Shown here: one piece after another, positions 9,881 to 21,779 of the stretch
Layout of the letters: each line of letters opens with the position of its first letter
Numbering within the stretch: position 1 is the first letter of the stretch
Source of the DNA: Epinephelus fuscoguttatus
Taxonomy: Eukaryota > Chordata > Actinopteri > Perciformes > Serranidae
NCBI RefSeq assembly: GCF_011397635.1
Contig: NC_064771.1
Span: forward strand, 17,857,379 to 17,921,378
Direction of reading: 5' to 3'
DNA: 64,000 nucleotides
Notes under the pieces: generated by a model
Database searches by the model: none
Told to the model about the DNA's origin: nothing
The model's input: only the letters and a program-made list of their open reading frames with translations
Made by a program: the position numbers and the translations under genes

Positions 9881-12800
9881 ACTGTTTTTATAAGATGTGC
9901 TCTCTTTTATTATTTATATAACTTATTGGTCCTACCTGCCTATTGGCTATCTATCTATTGTTTGAGTACTAAATGAGTGTACTGTGAGGCAAACAAATGA
10001 AAGCCATACTTGGTATACAGTACCAAAATACAAGAAAAGGGGGTGAAAGACAGGGAATACTGAAAAAAGCACATATTCAGTCTGAAAGCACCTAAGTGTG
10101 AAGAATCTTTTCTGCCAGCTTGGACTTATTGATGTTTCCAGCACCTGGTTGTCCTACATCATCAGATAACTATCCAAAATGGAAAAAAAGGCGCTTGACC
10201 TCATTTATGGCTCTTATTTCTCCATCTGTAATCGCTCCCTGATGGGTAAAAGATTCTGTGTGTTGCTCAGATAAGGTTGCACACACAGTGCAAAGTGCTC
10301 GCTGCATTGATCCCCTCTGGATTTCAGCTGAGTAGAGGAGAAGGAGCAAGGGGCTCACTTTGATATGTGAGAGGCTGCAGCCTGAAGATCGCTTTCCTAC
10401 GGTGACAGATGGGCCTCAACTCCTGACGCCTTCACACCTAAAGCTTCACGTGAACGAAAAGTGGGGCACATGGTGATACAAAGAACTTTCACACTCCCGA
10501 AGGAGCATCACACAACCTCATATAAGTATAAGAGGCGGCAAGAAGAAGAAGTGAGCGTCATTCCCTTTAACTGCTGTCATTTCTCTTAAATACTGTACAA
10601 TGAAGGTCATATGTGGCTGAGATAACTTGGGATACGATATTAAACATATATATAGACATATGAACCCTTATGCAAAGGGTAGTAGAGCCAGCACTCTTCC
10701 AGAAGTGGGTCGACAATGATCTGAATTAGAATTAATAGGTTTGTGGTTATAATTATCAAATGAGTGAAACAATGTGATGATGTGAAAGGGGTCGCTCATA
10801 GTGATGAGTACAGAATTATCACTAGAATCAGCAACTCCCCTCAGCTTTATAGAGCTTTTGGCTGTCGGGTCACAACTTCACTCTTTTGGTTCACTCTCAC
10901 TGCCACAGCAGGCGGCTGTTCTCAGCTAAAAACCCTAAAATCCCACTGTACGCTACCTGCTCTGCACCAGACAGCAGACAAACAAAGAAAATGTCAACAT
11001 AGTGGAGCATTTAGCAACCAGAGAGCCAGATATTTCAGCCTGTTCTCATTTTTGGGACTCCAGAATCAGTTATTGTAAGTTTAATAACAAATATATGGCA
11101 CACTTTTAATTTTGCTCAAAGTAATTATTTAAATTCTACACCAGCTTTATTTAAAGTTTCCTCATTTCTCATCAAACCTGCATATTAGTCTGTCATGCTC
11201 ATAGATGGCAGATAATGCTACTTGGCTCCAAAAGCATTTAACGATAGCAAAAGTTCATCCCCAGCTGCAGTAATGTTAGCCAGCAACTATTAAGCTACTA
11301 TATAAAGTACACTGATTATAATAGTAGATGCTTTTTCACATACTCTCATCAAAATGTAATTTTTGAACATGTAACATAGTTTTTCGATGTACAACAGTGT
11401 GTGTAAGTGGTGATGTAAATCATAGTGTGGGATTTGTCCCTCTACAAACTTATGTGAGGTAACAAATTATAATAAGGTACACAAAAAACAAGTCGTTACT
11501 AAGGAACTAATGAGGAACAAATGAGTTACAAACGGTTAGCTAATGGTCAGTTCTTGAGTAACTCCCAATCAAATGTCATACAGTTGCTAATCATTAGTTA
11601 ATAATTAGTTAATTATTATTGGGTAAGGTAACTAATGATTTAATGATTTCCTAATATGGAATTTCTACCATGTACCACCATAATGGCCATGTATGGAAAG
11701 TATTCTAGGCCCAATCTCATATTCCACTGGGTGCAAATTCCCAATGGCGTACTGGATGAATATTTTTACACAGTAGATAAAGGTCATCACACCTCACAAA
11801 CAGTTTTAAAAACACTTCATAAATTTTTAAAGGACATATAAACAAATATTTGTTTCGCTCATGGTTTAAATAAACAAAGATATAGTTACATCACTGTGTG
11901 CGTATATATAACTGCTGGAGCACAGTTGTGATCTAAGTATGATTTATGCAGTGGTTGCTGTGATGAGTATAAGCGAGAATTTACAGTCAGTAAGTGTGAC
12001 AGTTGAAGCTATACTGACGGGCACAAACATGTGAGCGACTCTACACATGTGTTATGGGCAGTGTGGTGTATGGTTTTTAAGTGACACATATAGCATGACA
12101 TATAGGTCAGGAGGGAGAGAGTGTCCCATATTTCAAGCTGCCAAAATCCCCCCCTCCCCTCCTTGAAAAGAAAATTTGACATTCAGAAAAGTTCAGCATC
12201 TGGGAGATGGTGGGGATTGCATAGAGCGTTAGGGTGAGACAAAATGAAAAGGCAGTACAAAAACCTTTCTTTTATACATTCTTTTATTGTTTGTTATTAA
12301 TTATAATGGTTTGTTAGTTGTGTATCTGTTGATTTCTCATTAGCTGTGGTAATAATAATAACAAGAAGAAGAAGAGTTTGAGGAGGGGGAGCACCACAGG
12401 GAGCCTGCCTAGATCCACTGTCACATCCTGACTCATGCATGATTCATAATGTTACATGATGATTAAATACAGAAAAAAAATGCATGGTAAAAACTGCATA
12501 TTGTCAGTGTTTTCGAGACCCCGCCCCAAATTTCACAAGTTACATTATCAGCGGAGCTAGAGTCTGATTAAGACGAGCCAAACTCCCCTGTGATTCGCAC
12601 CTCATCCACATCTGAACGTGAAAGAAATGAAGTGTGAAATGTATAATTCACTGAAGGCATTAACAGATCAAAATCACCTCTTCCAGAATTTGTGTCACAC
12701 TTATGACATTTATAACACTTGTGTCACAGCTTGCATTCAGAGGCTGGTTTAAAATACATCTACATGTGCCCCGATGGTATTAGTACTCCCACCTGGTCCA

Positions 12801-13180
12801 ACACCACCCTATCGATGATATGCATACCTCATTAATTGTGACACTATTGGTCCCAGAGGATTTCTTGCCATGTTGCCACTGGCCTGCGTTCAAGCTGTCT
12901 ACAGTCTAATGTGGCCTGGTGAGAGCATCAGTTACATGCTGATCTCTCTTTCTATGTCTGTATAATTACAGATGCCAATCTCAGACATGTGGTGCCACTG
13001 TGGTCTATACAGTACAGTATATGACACTGGGATACTGGGTCAAGGTCTGTTTATGGTTTAATGTTGCAGCTATATTTGGATTTTGACATCACCGGTATGG
13101 TTTTATACTGGCTGTATTGAAAGAAGAGAATCACATGAGTGCTGAAAGATGACCAGGTCATGACTGCAATGGCCTCTTTT
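9881..13180. other. Gene-free intergenic stretch
   Basis: No exon is supported. A TATAAGAG at 10527-10534 followed by purine-rich sequence resembles the two TATA regions of the PRY-SPRY cluster, but the next ATG (about 10600) runs into a stop after six codons. The rest is AT-rich single-copy or decayed repeat sequence. Confidence 0.4.
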
Positions 13181-13189
13181 CTTGCCTGA

Positions 13190-13770
13190 TTCAGAAATCT
13201 TTGAATCAACTCCAGACTGTACAGAATTCAGCTGCCAGGCTTTTAACCAGAATCGAGAGACGAGACCACATGACTCCAGTTGTAGCATCTTTACACTGGC
13301 TTCAGTATGTTATAGAATATATTTTAAGACTTTACTGATTACTTTTAAGGATCTTCATGGTCTCTCTCCCAGCTATATCTCTATATCTCCAACCTCTGTA
13401 CACGCCAGGACGTTCTTTGAGGTCCTTGGGCAGAGGTCTTTTGTATGTTCCAGAGGTCCGGCTGAAAACTAAAGGGGACAGAGCAGTTGCTGTCAGGGCC
13501 CTGAGGCTCTGGAACAATCTGACTGAGGAAATCAGGTTAGCCATGTCATTGATCTCTGTAATGTCCCTTCTTAAAACATACCTTCATTGGAGATCATTTA
13601 ATGGTTTTACCTAAGTTTTAGTTGTCTTTTATTTCCTCAGTTTTTATACACCAAAGCCTTTTTATGAGTTCCTTTAAAAGTTATTGTTTTCTAATTTTTG
13701 ACATGTAAAGCACTTTGTAACTGTTTTGAAAGGCGCCTTATAAGTAAAGATTATTAGAGATTATTATTAT
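13190..13770 (+). mobile_element. L2-type LINE, 3' end of reverse transcriptase ORF, decayed
   Basis: Three frames must be read in turn to follow the reverse transcriptase C-terminus. First comes LQTVQNSAARLLTRIERRD with ASLHWLQ, then FKTLLITFKDLHGLSPSYIS, then YTPGRSLRSLGRGLL and GDRAVAVRALRLWNNL. These are hallmark blocks of fish L2 (Maui-like) elements. The 3' tail has AAGCACTTTGTAA and an ATT microsatellite, as expected of L2. The frameshifts show it is dead and 5'-truncated. Confidence 0.85.
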
Positions 13771-14984
13771 TGACTGAATTGGACCTTTTCTTTCATGAGC
13801 CAGCACAACTCATAAAATAGCGTGTAGTGTTTTGTCATCATGCAACAAACCAGTTGGCAATTGGGCCTTTATGTGTAACCCAAAATGTAAACTTTAGAAT
13901 ATTTGAGTAAACTATTTACGACAGAATGCGTTATTAACCCCAACAAATCATCAAACCCCCAAGTTTTTGCACAACAAACGTTACTGAACACACTGTATGT
14001 TTAACATGATAAAAAAAAACCTTCAATTTAAGCTGTGGAGCAGCTATTTTCTTTATTATTGGATCATGAGTTGTCCCTTTAATCCACGAAGACAATATTC
14101 AAAAACACCAATACATTTGGATTCTGGTAATACTTTTGTAATTTATTGTTTCTGCATATTTTTGCACAAATTTGCAGGAGTGAGGGGTAAGTGCATTAGC
14201 TCAAATACAACAAGCATGTGTACAATATTCAGCATTTCCATTTCAAGCTACTTTTTAAATTAACTCCACTACATTTCAGTGAAATATTGTACTTGTTACT
14301 CCTCTACTTTTACATTACAGATCACACAAAACCTGTGTTGAGCTTAGGGTATACAATATGATGCATTATTATAGATCTAACTACACATTTCTACATAAAG
14401 AAATTAAAATTAGCTCAACCAAAACATTAAAATTGTTTTTACACATCAATGCATCAGTAATATTAATCCAGTTATATATTACTAATCACACAGTAGGAGC
14501 TATGATATTCATTTTCCTACAGTGCTATACTTATGTACTTTGAAGGCAGGATCTTTAATGCAGTATTGTTAGATTGTTAGCATATACACATGTGCATCTT
14601 CGACCACTGGAAATTTGCCTACCTGGGTTGTTCCTTCGCCTATAAACAACCATATCTGGTTGAAGGGCTTCCTTGTCACTAAAGACAGCAGCATCATCTT
14701 ATGTTCATAGTGATTCATTACAAGTTAGTAAGTCCAAAAAAACTGATTAAACAGCACCACCTGCTGGATTCTTGTTGTTTGCACACAACAAAAGGCAAAA
14801 CATTTATTCACAGTATGGACTGACTGCATGCTGGGATGGAGTTCACTAGCTCAGTATGTAATATACGTATAAAGCTCATTCTGTTCATTTTGTTGTTTGT
14901 GCAATGCTTTCTGTGTTATGATGTGGTCCAAAACATGTTTGCTCTTTTTAATATCACTTACATTCTCCTATTTATGACTGTTTT

Positions 14985-15062
14985 TTCCTGTTTTTTTGTC
15001 TTTGTGAAGCACTTTGGTCAGAATTTGTTGTCTTTAAATGTGCTTTATAAATAAAGCTGAGA
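14985..15062 (+). mobile_element. LINE 3' tail fragment, L2-like
   Basis: The string GTGAAGCACTTTGG, followed by GTGCTTTATAAATAAAG, is the typical 3' UTR end of L2-like LINEs. No coding part is left. Confidence 0.55.
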
Positions 15063-15225
15063 ATCATAGCATGTGATTAGCTGCATTTTGAGAAAAAACA
15101 ATGACATTGTGAAATTTACACGTCTGTAAGAAAATTTCATGGGATAATGAAATAACATTTTAGAATATTTGGATACATTTTAACAATTTATCAAATTATT
15201 TCACAGTTTACTGGTTAATTTAAAG

Positions 15226-15780
15226 CAGGGGTGTCAAACATACAGCCCAGGGGCCAGAACCGGCCCACTAGATGACTTTGCACACCTGATATTGACGCAC
15301 TTGTGAAGGCTAAGAGGTGTCAGGTTTAAACAGTGAGTACATACTTCATGTGTTGCCTTAGAGGCTTCTCCACCATGACCAGAATACAGCTCTCTGAAAT
15401 GACAATTAATACTTACTGTAGTCATATTTAAAGATATTGAACACTGTGAAAAATATTAGCAACCAGCAGCTTCAGTTCAAAAGAATCTGTACATCAGACT
15501 TCTATCTTAGAACAACATGGCAGGGGATGACTTCACCTGCCGCTTCAACAGCTTCCATTTTGCTAGAAAATAATGAAAAAAATGCACATGTAATGGAAGT
15601 GAGTAGAAGACTGACTGAATATATAAATATCATGGGCTGTTCATCATCTTTTTTGTAAATGGATGAAGGTTTGCAGAATATTCTTTGCATTTAAAAAAGG
15701 GAAAAATTGTCATTTATAGGTTTTCATGTAATGGTTTTACTCTATGCGGCCCCAGAACTAAAATGAGTTTGACACCCCTG
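15226..15780. mobile_element. Non-autonomous hAT-type element, 555 bp
   Basis: The ends are perfect 14-bp inverted repeats, CAGGGGTGTCAAAC and GTTTGACACCCCTG. Subterminal GGGGCC..GGCCC and TGCGGCCCC..AACTAAAATGAG are typical of fish hAT MITEs. The flanks (TTAAAG left, ATTAAAGG right) may be a worn 8-bp target duplication. There is no transposase ORF. The short ORFs inside are not genes. Confidence 0.75.
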
Positions 15781-15795
15781 ATTAAAGGAACAATA

Positions 15796-16491
15796 TGTAA
15801 GATTTAGGGGGATTTAATGGCATCTAGCAGTGAGGACTGCAGATTGCAACCAGCTGAAACTTCTCTTGGTTAGGATTCCTTCAATTTACCATTGTTCAGA
15901 GGAGTTTTCCCAGGAGCCGAATTATCCACAGAAGTTTCTTCATCTTCAAATCAAACGGACCAGGTGATTTAAACCGGTAAAAACACTGAATAAAGCAGTT
16001 TCACTTTACAATTCAATGTTTCTTTGACAGTGTTTGGCATGTCAGAGACAGGTTGCAAGCCGAGCACCAAGAGTGTGTGCTCACCTTTTTTCGCCAATTA
16101 CTTGCAATCCAGACGTTCAGGAGGCTTTTAGAGAGTCAAATTATCTGCAGATGTCTCTTCCTCTCCAAAACAAATGGACCTGGTGATTTAAACCAGTAAC
16201 AATGCAGACTAAAGCAGCATCACATTAAAAAAAAAAAAAAAAAAACAGTTTTTACCATGCTTTCATTGTGGCAATGCTTCTAGCTACAGTGGCCAACATG
16301 AAAATATAAATGGCTTCGATAGAAACATGGTGGTGCAACATGGTGTAGTCGGCAGACGAGAACTCACTGCCTGTGGAAATATAAACGGCTCATTGTAAGG
16401 TAACTAAAACATGACATTTCTTATACACTAAAGAAAACATACTTACTAGAATATATTCTATTTCTGTCAATATATCCCCCTAAATCCTACA
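15796..16491. mobile_element. Inverted-repeat element, copy 1 (about 696 bp)
   Basis: The ends are imperfect 21-bp inverted repeats: left TGTAAGATTTAGGGGGATTTA, right the complement with three mismatches. It shares GGCATCTAG, GATTGCAACCAGCTGAAAC and the CTAAAACATGACATTT motif with a second copy at 24419-24752. Inside, a segment with the core GGTGATTTAAACC is present twice (about 15900-16010 and 16120-16225). It lies 15 bp after the hAT element. Class unknown. Confidence 0.6.
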
Positions 16492-16499
16492 GAGCGCCA

Positions 16500-17550
16500 T
16501 ACATTACAGGTTGATGTGGACTCTAACTAGCTGTCTAATGTTGAGAACCACATTTCCCATGAGACTTGAACCACTGTCTCTGCTTCCTGAATGAGAGCGC
16601 CTCACAGGTTGTTGAGTGTGTAACAGGAGATGACAAGTAGCCACACAGCTGTCAGTCAACAGTGTAGTATGCTAAAAGGGAGGGGTCGTAAATATCCGGA
16701 GGCAGACTGATGCGTCCCCTGTGAGAACTGGACATCCTGAGCATCCAAGGTCACAACCTTCCTGGTCCAAAACAAATGGCCCAGACATGTGAGATACTAA
16801 TTATAAAATGGCATGAGTACTATTTGAGTGTGGAGCAGTGGTTTGAGTGTTTTGTGCTGTACAGTATGTGCTGGGGTTGAATAGCAGCATAAATACAAGC
16901 CCACCAACCAGCCAGGCCTTTAGGCTGCTTTCCTGTGAGAGTATATTTAAACTTGACTTTCCTCCTATCTCCTTGTTCATATCATAGCTCTTAAAATGCC
17001 TCTCATATCTTCCTCTTGTACAGCAATAATGCCAGCTCTCCCGAGGCATCTGTAGTGGCCTCGCTGCCGAGCATCAGCTTACACTTTCCTTCTGAGTGCT
17101 TCTCTCTCTCTCTCTGTAGGTTTTTGATATTATTCATGACTAGGAATGCTCACACTCTTCTCACCTTAAAGCACCATACACCTGTTTTTCTTACAGCTGG
17201 ATTAGTGGAGCACCATCATCTTCGTGTACTGCATGCAAGTCGAGGCACTTCAGTTTCTATCTTGAGATTATTTGAAGAAGAACTCCACAAGACGCTGACT
17301 CAGTGCAGCAGATAACTTAAACAATAGCTTACCATCTGGGAGAGTGCTTTTACTCATTGTGGAAACCTTTAAAGTCTAGACTCTTTAATTGGAGACAGTT
17401 GGATTATGTCTGATATTAATATGCTGCATTAGATATCATGACTATAGATTTTGATTTATGTGCTTGACAATAACTGTAGGATTGTAAAAGATTCTTTAGT
17501 TCAGCATCATTATTGTAAGTAGTGATTTAAAGCATTACCTGTAGATGGAT
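16500..17550. other. Gene-free stretch
   Basis: No domain-bearing ORF or splice-consistent exon is seen. The 99-codon + strand ORF at 17016-17315 has no recognisable motif and I do not call it a gene. Confidence 0.35.
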
Positions 17551-17556
17551 TTCTGA

Positions 17557-17800
17557 ATGGGCCGACCAGGCACAGGCCCAGGGGCCCAAAGTGTCAGGGG
17601 CCCCTCTGGCCTTCACCTGCAAAATGTCACTCAAATTAACAAATACTGGCCGGGAAGAGACTTTAAATGATTATAAAAAGATGCAAATAAAATGCAAAGA
17701 TCACAAAGTGACTAAAAAAAAAAGAAAATGACCAAAAAGAGACACAAAACCACAAAAAGATGAATAATGACTACAAAAAGACATAAAACCACTTCAAGGT
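17557..17800. repeat. Dispersed fish repeat with GACACAAAA-type minisatellite
   Basis: It begins with GGGGCCC-rich sequence containing an inverted GGGGCC/GGCCCC pair. It then runs into a degenerate array of ACCAAAAAGAGACACAAAACC-like units, about 20-30 bp each. This pattern is widespread in teleosts; the class is not assigned. Confidence 0.5.
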
Positions 17801-17964
17801 CTGTGTATCTAGCTCCTAATGAAAGGTGGTGGGGGCCTTTACATATCTGTGCCCAGTATTATATATTGTCTCACCATACTGAATATAATAATGATATTTA
17901 TAATAACTAGTCCATACCCATTGGTAGCTTTGTCACCTTCTACCTATGCCAATCCTCAATGCCT

Positions 17965-18820
17965 ATGTGCAGTTTCACATAGACTGACCACGTCAGTGAG
18001 TAGAAAAACATGGCACAGACAGAATGACACACTGACAGTTTCCGTGATTATGTACAGCTTACCATACCATGATTTAGTCATACCAGATGCCAATTAGAGT
18101 TAAATTTCTCCAGTCACCTTGAGGCGTCCTGTTCTACATATCTACCAAGTTTAGTAAAAATCGATATGGCGGTTTGGCCTAGATAAGAAATTAGCTCTCT
18201 AGCGCCCCCATTTTGTTTGATGGGGTCAATAATGGAGGGGTTCCCTCAGATTATGTGTGGTCATATGCCTACAAAGTTGCGTGGTGATGGGTGAAACCCT
18301 TGAGATGTTATACACCTTCATGTGATGAGCCACGCCCTCCGCAATATTCATTGCCTTATAGAAGCTCAGTTTTAGTAAGTTTTCCAACTTTTGCCAAGAG
18401 GGAACTTTAGATATTGGTCCCTAGATTATGTTCACCGTGTTTCATACAGATCTGTCAAACTTCCTAGGAAGAGATCGATTTTAAGTGTTTTTCAAAAAAT
18501 TCAAAATGGCGGAAAATCTATAGAACCGGAAGTTATGGGTTCCTGAGGCAAATTTGTTCCTCATGAGGAGAGGCATCTCTGTGCAAAGTTTCGTGTCTCT
18601 ACGACATACAGGTCATGAGATATGCCCATTCAAAGTTTGCAATTTCAGTCGGTTGCTATAGCGCCCCCCTTTGGCACTTTGATGCAATATTGCTTCATTC
18701 GCATCCTCCCATGATCCTCTACCACTGTGCCAAATTTCACATGGATTGACCAAGTCAGTGAGGAGAAAAACGTGGAACAGACACACAGACAGAGTTTTTG
18801 TCATTATATAGTAAGATAAG
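17965..18820. repeat. Dispersed repeat rich in GCGCCCCC motifs, ends duplicated
   Basis: A terminal motif (TTTCACAT.GA.TGACCA, then GTCAGTGAG.AGAAAAAC.TGG.ACAGACA) occurs at about 17970-18028 and again at 18728-18790. Between them are two AGCGCCCCC sites, GAGATATGCCC and CAAAATGGCGG, typical of a high-copy fish repeat family. One explanation is one full copy abutting a truncated one. Confidence 0.5.
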
Positions 18821-19279
18821 ATATGACAGCTTATGATATTGTTTATAATATAAGGAAATTATTTAGGGGATAAACATTATGTGCATAAAGTATACATTAA
18901 AATACTTTATTCAGTGTAATAAACTAAATACTTTTGGGATGCTCTTTTTTTATTCAGCCTCAGGTGACTGTGACGACACCTTCCTGCGTACCTGTGTGAG
19001 GAGCTCCTCAAACTCACCAACCCAGAGGAAGCAGACTGAGCTCCGTGTTGGTCAGGCTGGGGCAGTCAGTTATCTTGGCCGGTGGGTGAAGATGGTGTCC
19101 TGCCCTGTGAAACAGAGAAACAAGTAGCCTAATGAATAATGTTACACCCAACTATGCAACATTTGTATTGTTGAATGTATCCTCCAATGACAGAATGATA
19201 TTAGAAACAATGAGATAATGTTGTCACCACATTATGTCACTATTAGTTCTTTTGCAGTATTAGTGAGGGGATTACTAGC

Positions 19280-19477
19280 TTAGCCGGCTAAGAGAAAAGC
19301 AACCACAGCCCTTCTGCTGGTCCGGTAGTCTTTAATCCTTCTTATCTGGTCTGGAGTAAACACATCTTCTCTGTCATCGAGGAAATCCTTTATGTTGAGT
19401 CTGACTGATTTTTTAAAATGATAATGGGTTTTCTTAATGTCAGTATTTATTACTTTACCTCTGTGTGTTACAGCCAT
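19280..19477 (-). other. 65-codon ORF, possible death-fold relic
   Basis: The minus-strand frame reads KKSVRLNIKDFLDDREDVF, then TPDQIRRIKDYRTSRRAVVA, before a stop. The regular alternation of charged and hydrophobic residues, and the order Leu-rich helix, Asp-Arg-Glu, VFTPDQI, then a TSRRA helix, is reminiscent of CARD helices 2-5 in fish immune proteins. No splice-consistent neighbour exon or promoter was found. It could be a pseudogene exon or chance. Confidence 0.25.
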
Positions 19478-19599
19478 CTACACTTAACTAAAACTAGAAT
19501 TACCACCTCGTACTTGTGTGCCTCAGCGAACCAGTCAAGTTGCAGTTCAAGAAAACATGGATACTTCGCACACATCTTCTCTCCAGCAGCACAGAAGAG

Positions 19600-19890
19600 T
19601 TATACAATCAGCACAGTTTCGAGGTGGCCACCCAATATTAGAGTCACCAATTCAGTATCTGACCAAATGTCTCCCCTTCTGTTACTGAGATATGACGTTG
19701 AGTAATGGTCAGAAAAGTGTTTTTGCAGAAAACTATGATGTCACAGTGAAGTTGACCTTTGACCTGTTAGATATATATTTTGTCGTCACCTCATTATAAT
19801 ATCCTGTTAGATGTTTGTGTGAAATGGTTTGTCGGAATTAGTGTATGAATCCTTGAGTTATGGCCAAAAACATGTTTTGGGGAATCACAG
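19600..19890. repeat. Dispersed fish repeat (GTTGACCTTTGACCT family)
   Basis: GATGTCACAGTGAAGTTGAC, CCTTTGACCTGTTAG and GAGTTATGGCCAAAAACATG are hallmark strings of a very common non-coding teleost repeat. Nothing here looks coding. Confidence 0.5.
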
Positions 19891-19898
19891 TGATTATT

Positions 19899-19980
19899 CA
19901 AGACAGATGAAAAAGCACTGGTGCAAGATATCTTGCACCAGTGCTTTTTCATCTGTCTTGAAAAAGCACTGGTGCAAGAT
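19899..19980. repeat. Perfect 62-bp palindrome plus a third direct copy
   Basis: 19899-19929 and 19930-19960 are exact 31-bp reverse complements meeting at GAT|ATC with no spacer. Directly after, 19960-19980 repeats 21 bases of the left arm (core AAAAAGCACTGGTGCAAGAT) in direct orientation. A related CTGGTGCAAGACACC string recurs near 20078. The young, mismatch-free arms suggest recent formation by template switching. Confidence 0.9.
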
Positions 19981-20379
19981 ACTATCTAGTTATCGCCAAC
20001 CCCGCCAGACACGTGGGAAGGCAACCTGGGTCAAGATTACGAAGGGACAATCCTGCCACCAGACATGTATAAACAGGCCCTGGTGCAAGACACCACTAAG
20101 GGCTACCTAAGGTTTGCCTGCCCTGCGAGACGCAAAGGTTTTCCAATCCTGCAGCAAACAGGGCTGTCAGTCTTGATCAGAGTCGCTGTCATCAGTCCAT
20201 CTCGGGCAATCAAAAGGACTTGTCCTGTATCTTCTGTATGTCAAGAAGCTGAAGCCTGAAGTCGAGGGTGCTGACTCATCATAGCTGTCCTTACAGCTAC
20301 GCCTCCACCTCTTCGTACTTACCCACTCTGTGTAGCTTTCTTTCCTGATATGTTTTATGGAGGAGCTGAGGCCTGAAGT

Positions 20380-20768
20380 TCAGGGAGCAGACTCTGATCT
20401 TTGAAAGACTGATGATAGACCTTCAGCTGGATGTTCCACCTGCTGCCCAGGAAGCTCCTGATGCTGTCCAAAATGACCAGAGAGGAGTGTCAGCAGGGAC
20501 AGGAGGATCCACTTGTCACCAGTCCTCATCAGGTGGGATCTGCTGGATAAGAGGGGAGCATGGAGCATGTCTGCAAAGTCCTCTTCATCCTCTTCAGACA
20601 GGGAGTCGGCATCTTCACTGGTGTCTTTATCCTCCTCTTTGTTGGTTTATTGATGGCCATCTTCATCTTTGTTGTCAGAGGATTGAATAAGATCACTTTC
20701 ACAGGCATCCGCAACACCAATCTCATACTCAACTTCCTCCTCTTCAGCAGAATTTGGAGACTGTGACC
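20380..20768 (-). pseudogene. Acidic reading frame with one stop, possible gene relic
   Basis: One minus-strand frame stays open for about 125 codons except for a single TAA. The first part is strongly acidic (SAEEEEVEYEIG; KEEDKDTSEDADSLSEEDEE). The second part is Leu/Gln-rich. The acidic run could come from a transposon or nuclear protein, but I recognise no family, and no splice sites or start context are convincing. Low-complexity GA-rich DNA is the main alternative. Confidence 0.2.
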
Positions 20769-21307
20769 TTCATGTTGGATGTTTGATGGGTTTGAGGGGA
20801 AAAAAAAGTTAAAGCACCCAAAAAAGTGACTTTGCACTACAAGAAGTTAATATTTAAAAGAGTAAAAAAAACACTACAGCAAAACCCATACAAATACTGC
20901 ACTGCACTTGTCACAATGCATCCGGCACATTACACTTTTTTTTTTTTTTTTTTTTTGAAATATTGTCCAGTTTTTCTGCAATTATTTTCAACAGATGAGG
21001 ACATGGGAAACAATTTATGCTGCATTCGTGTGAGACTTAAAAATAACCATGAAATACTCTTCTTGGTGCACTTAGAAAAACTCAACCTAACTAATAATAT
21101 GTCAACAACAAAAAAATAAAATAAAATAAAACAAGATAAAATCAAATCAAATTAAATTAAAACAAAACAATAATAATATCCTGAGCTGACATTATAACTA
21201 TCTTCAGATATGTGATTGAAGAGTTTTACTGTAGCTGTTTTGAAACTAAACATGACAGGAAATATGAAGCTGTTTCCTTGTCTATTCTTCAGAGTTGCTG
21301 AGGAGAG

Positions 21308-21384
21308 AACACATAACGGCGAAAATAATAATAACAATAATAATACTAATAATAATAATGACAATAATAATATTAATAATTTGT
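21308..21384. repeat. ATA/ATT microsatellite
   Basis: An AATAATAAT-type trinucleotide run with interruptions. Confidence 0.8.
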
Positions 21385-21779
21385 AGTAGTATAAAATATA
21401 TTTTTCTTATCCAATCTGTACAGTTTTCCTGTTGCTTTAACTTTGCCTCAGTGCTCTCAAATTATAAGTTCAGTGTATGTGTTCAACTGAACTGATCTAT
21501 TACAGCTTCAACCTGTAACTAAGTCACCGTGGTCTGATTATTTGCAGGGCTGAAGTTCTGTTTATCAGTTTACAAGTGAATGTCAGATGTTGGAGCAAAC
21601 CCCTCATACTCTGAATAGCTGGGCCTTTACTAAGGGCGATGAGTCAAGGCTGGCATCCAAATCTTTCATCGACATGAAGCGAGATCGAAATAGCAGAGAA
21701 ATTAAATTCAAGTGATGCAAAGGGGCAGAGAAGAACAGCTGTTTTTGTGTAAATTCCTAAGTCACCAACCCACATTCAG

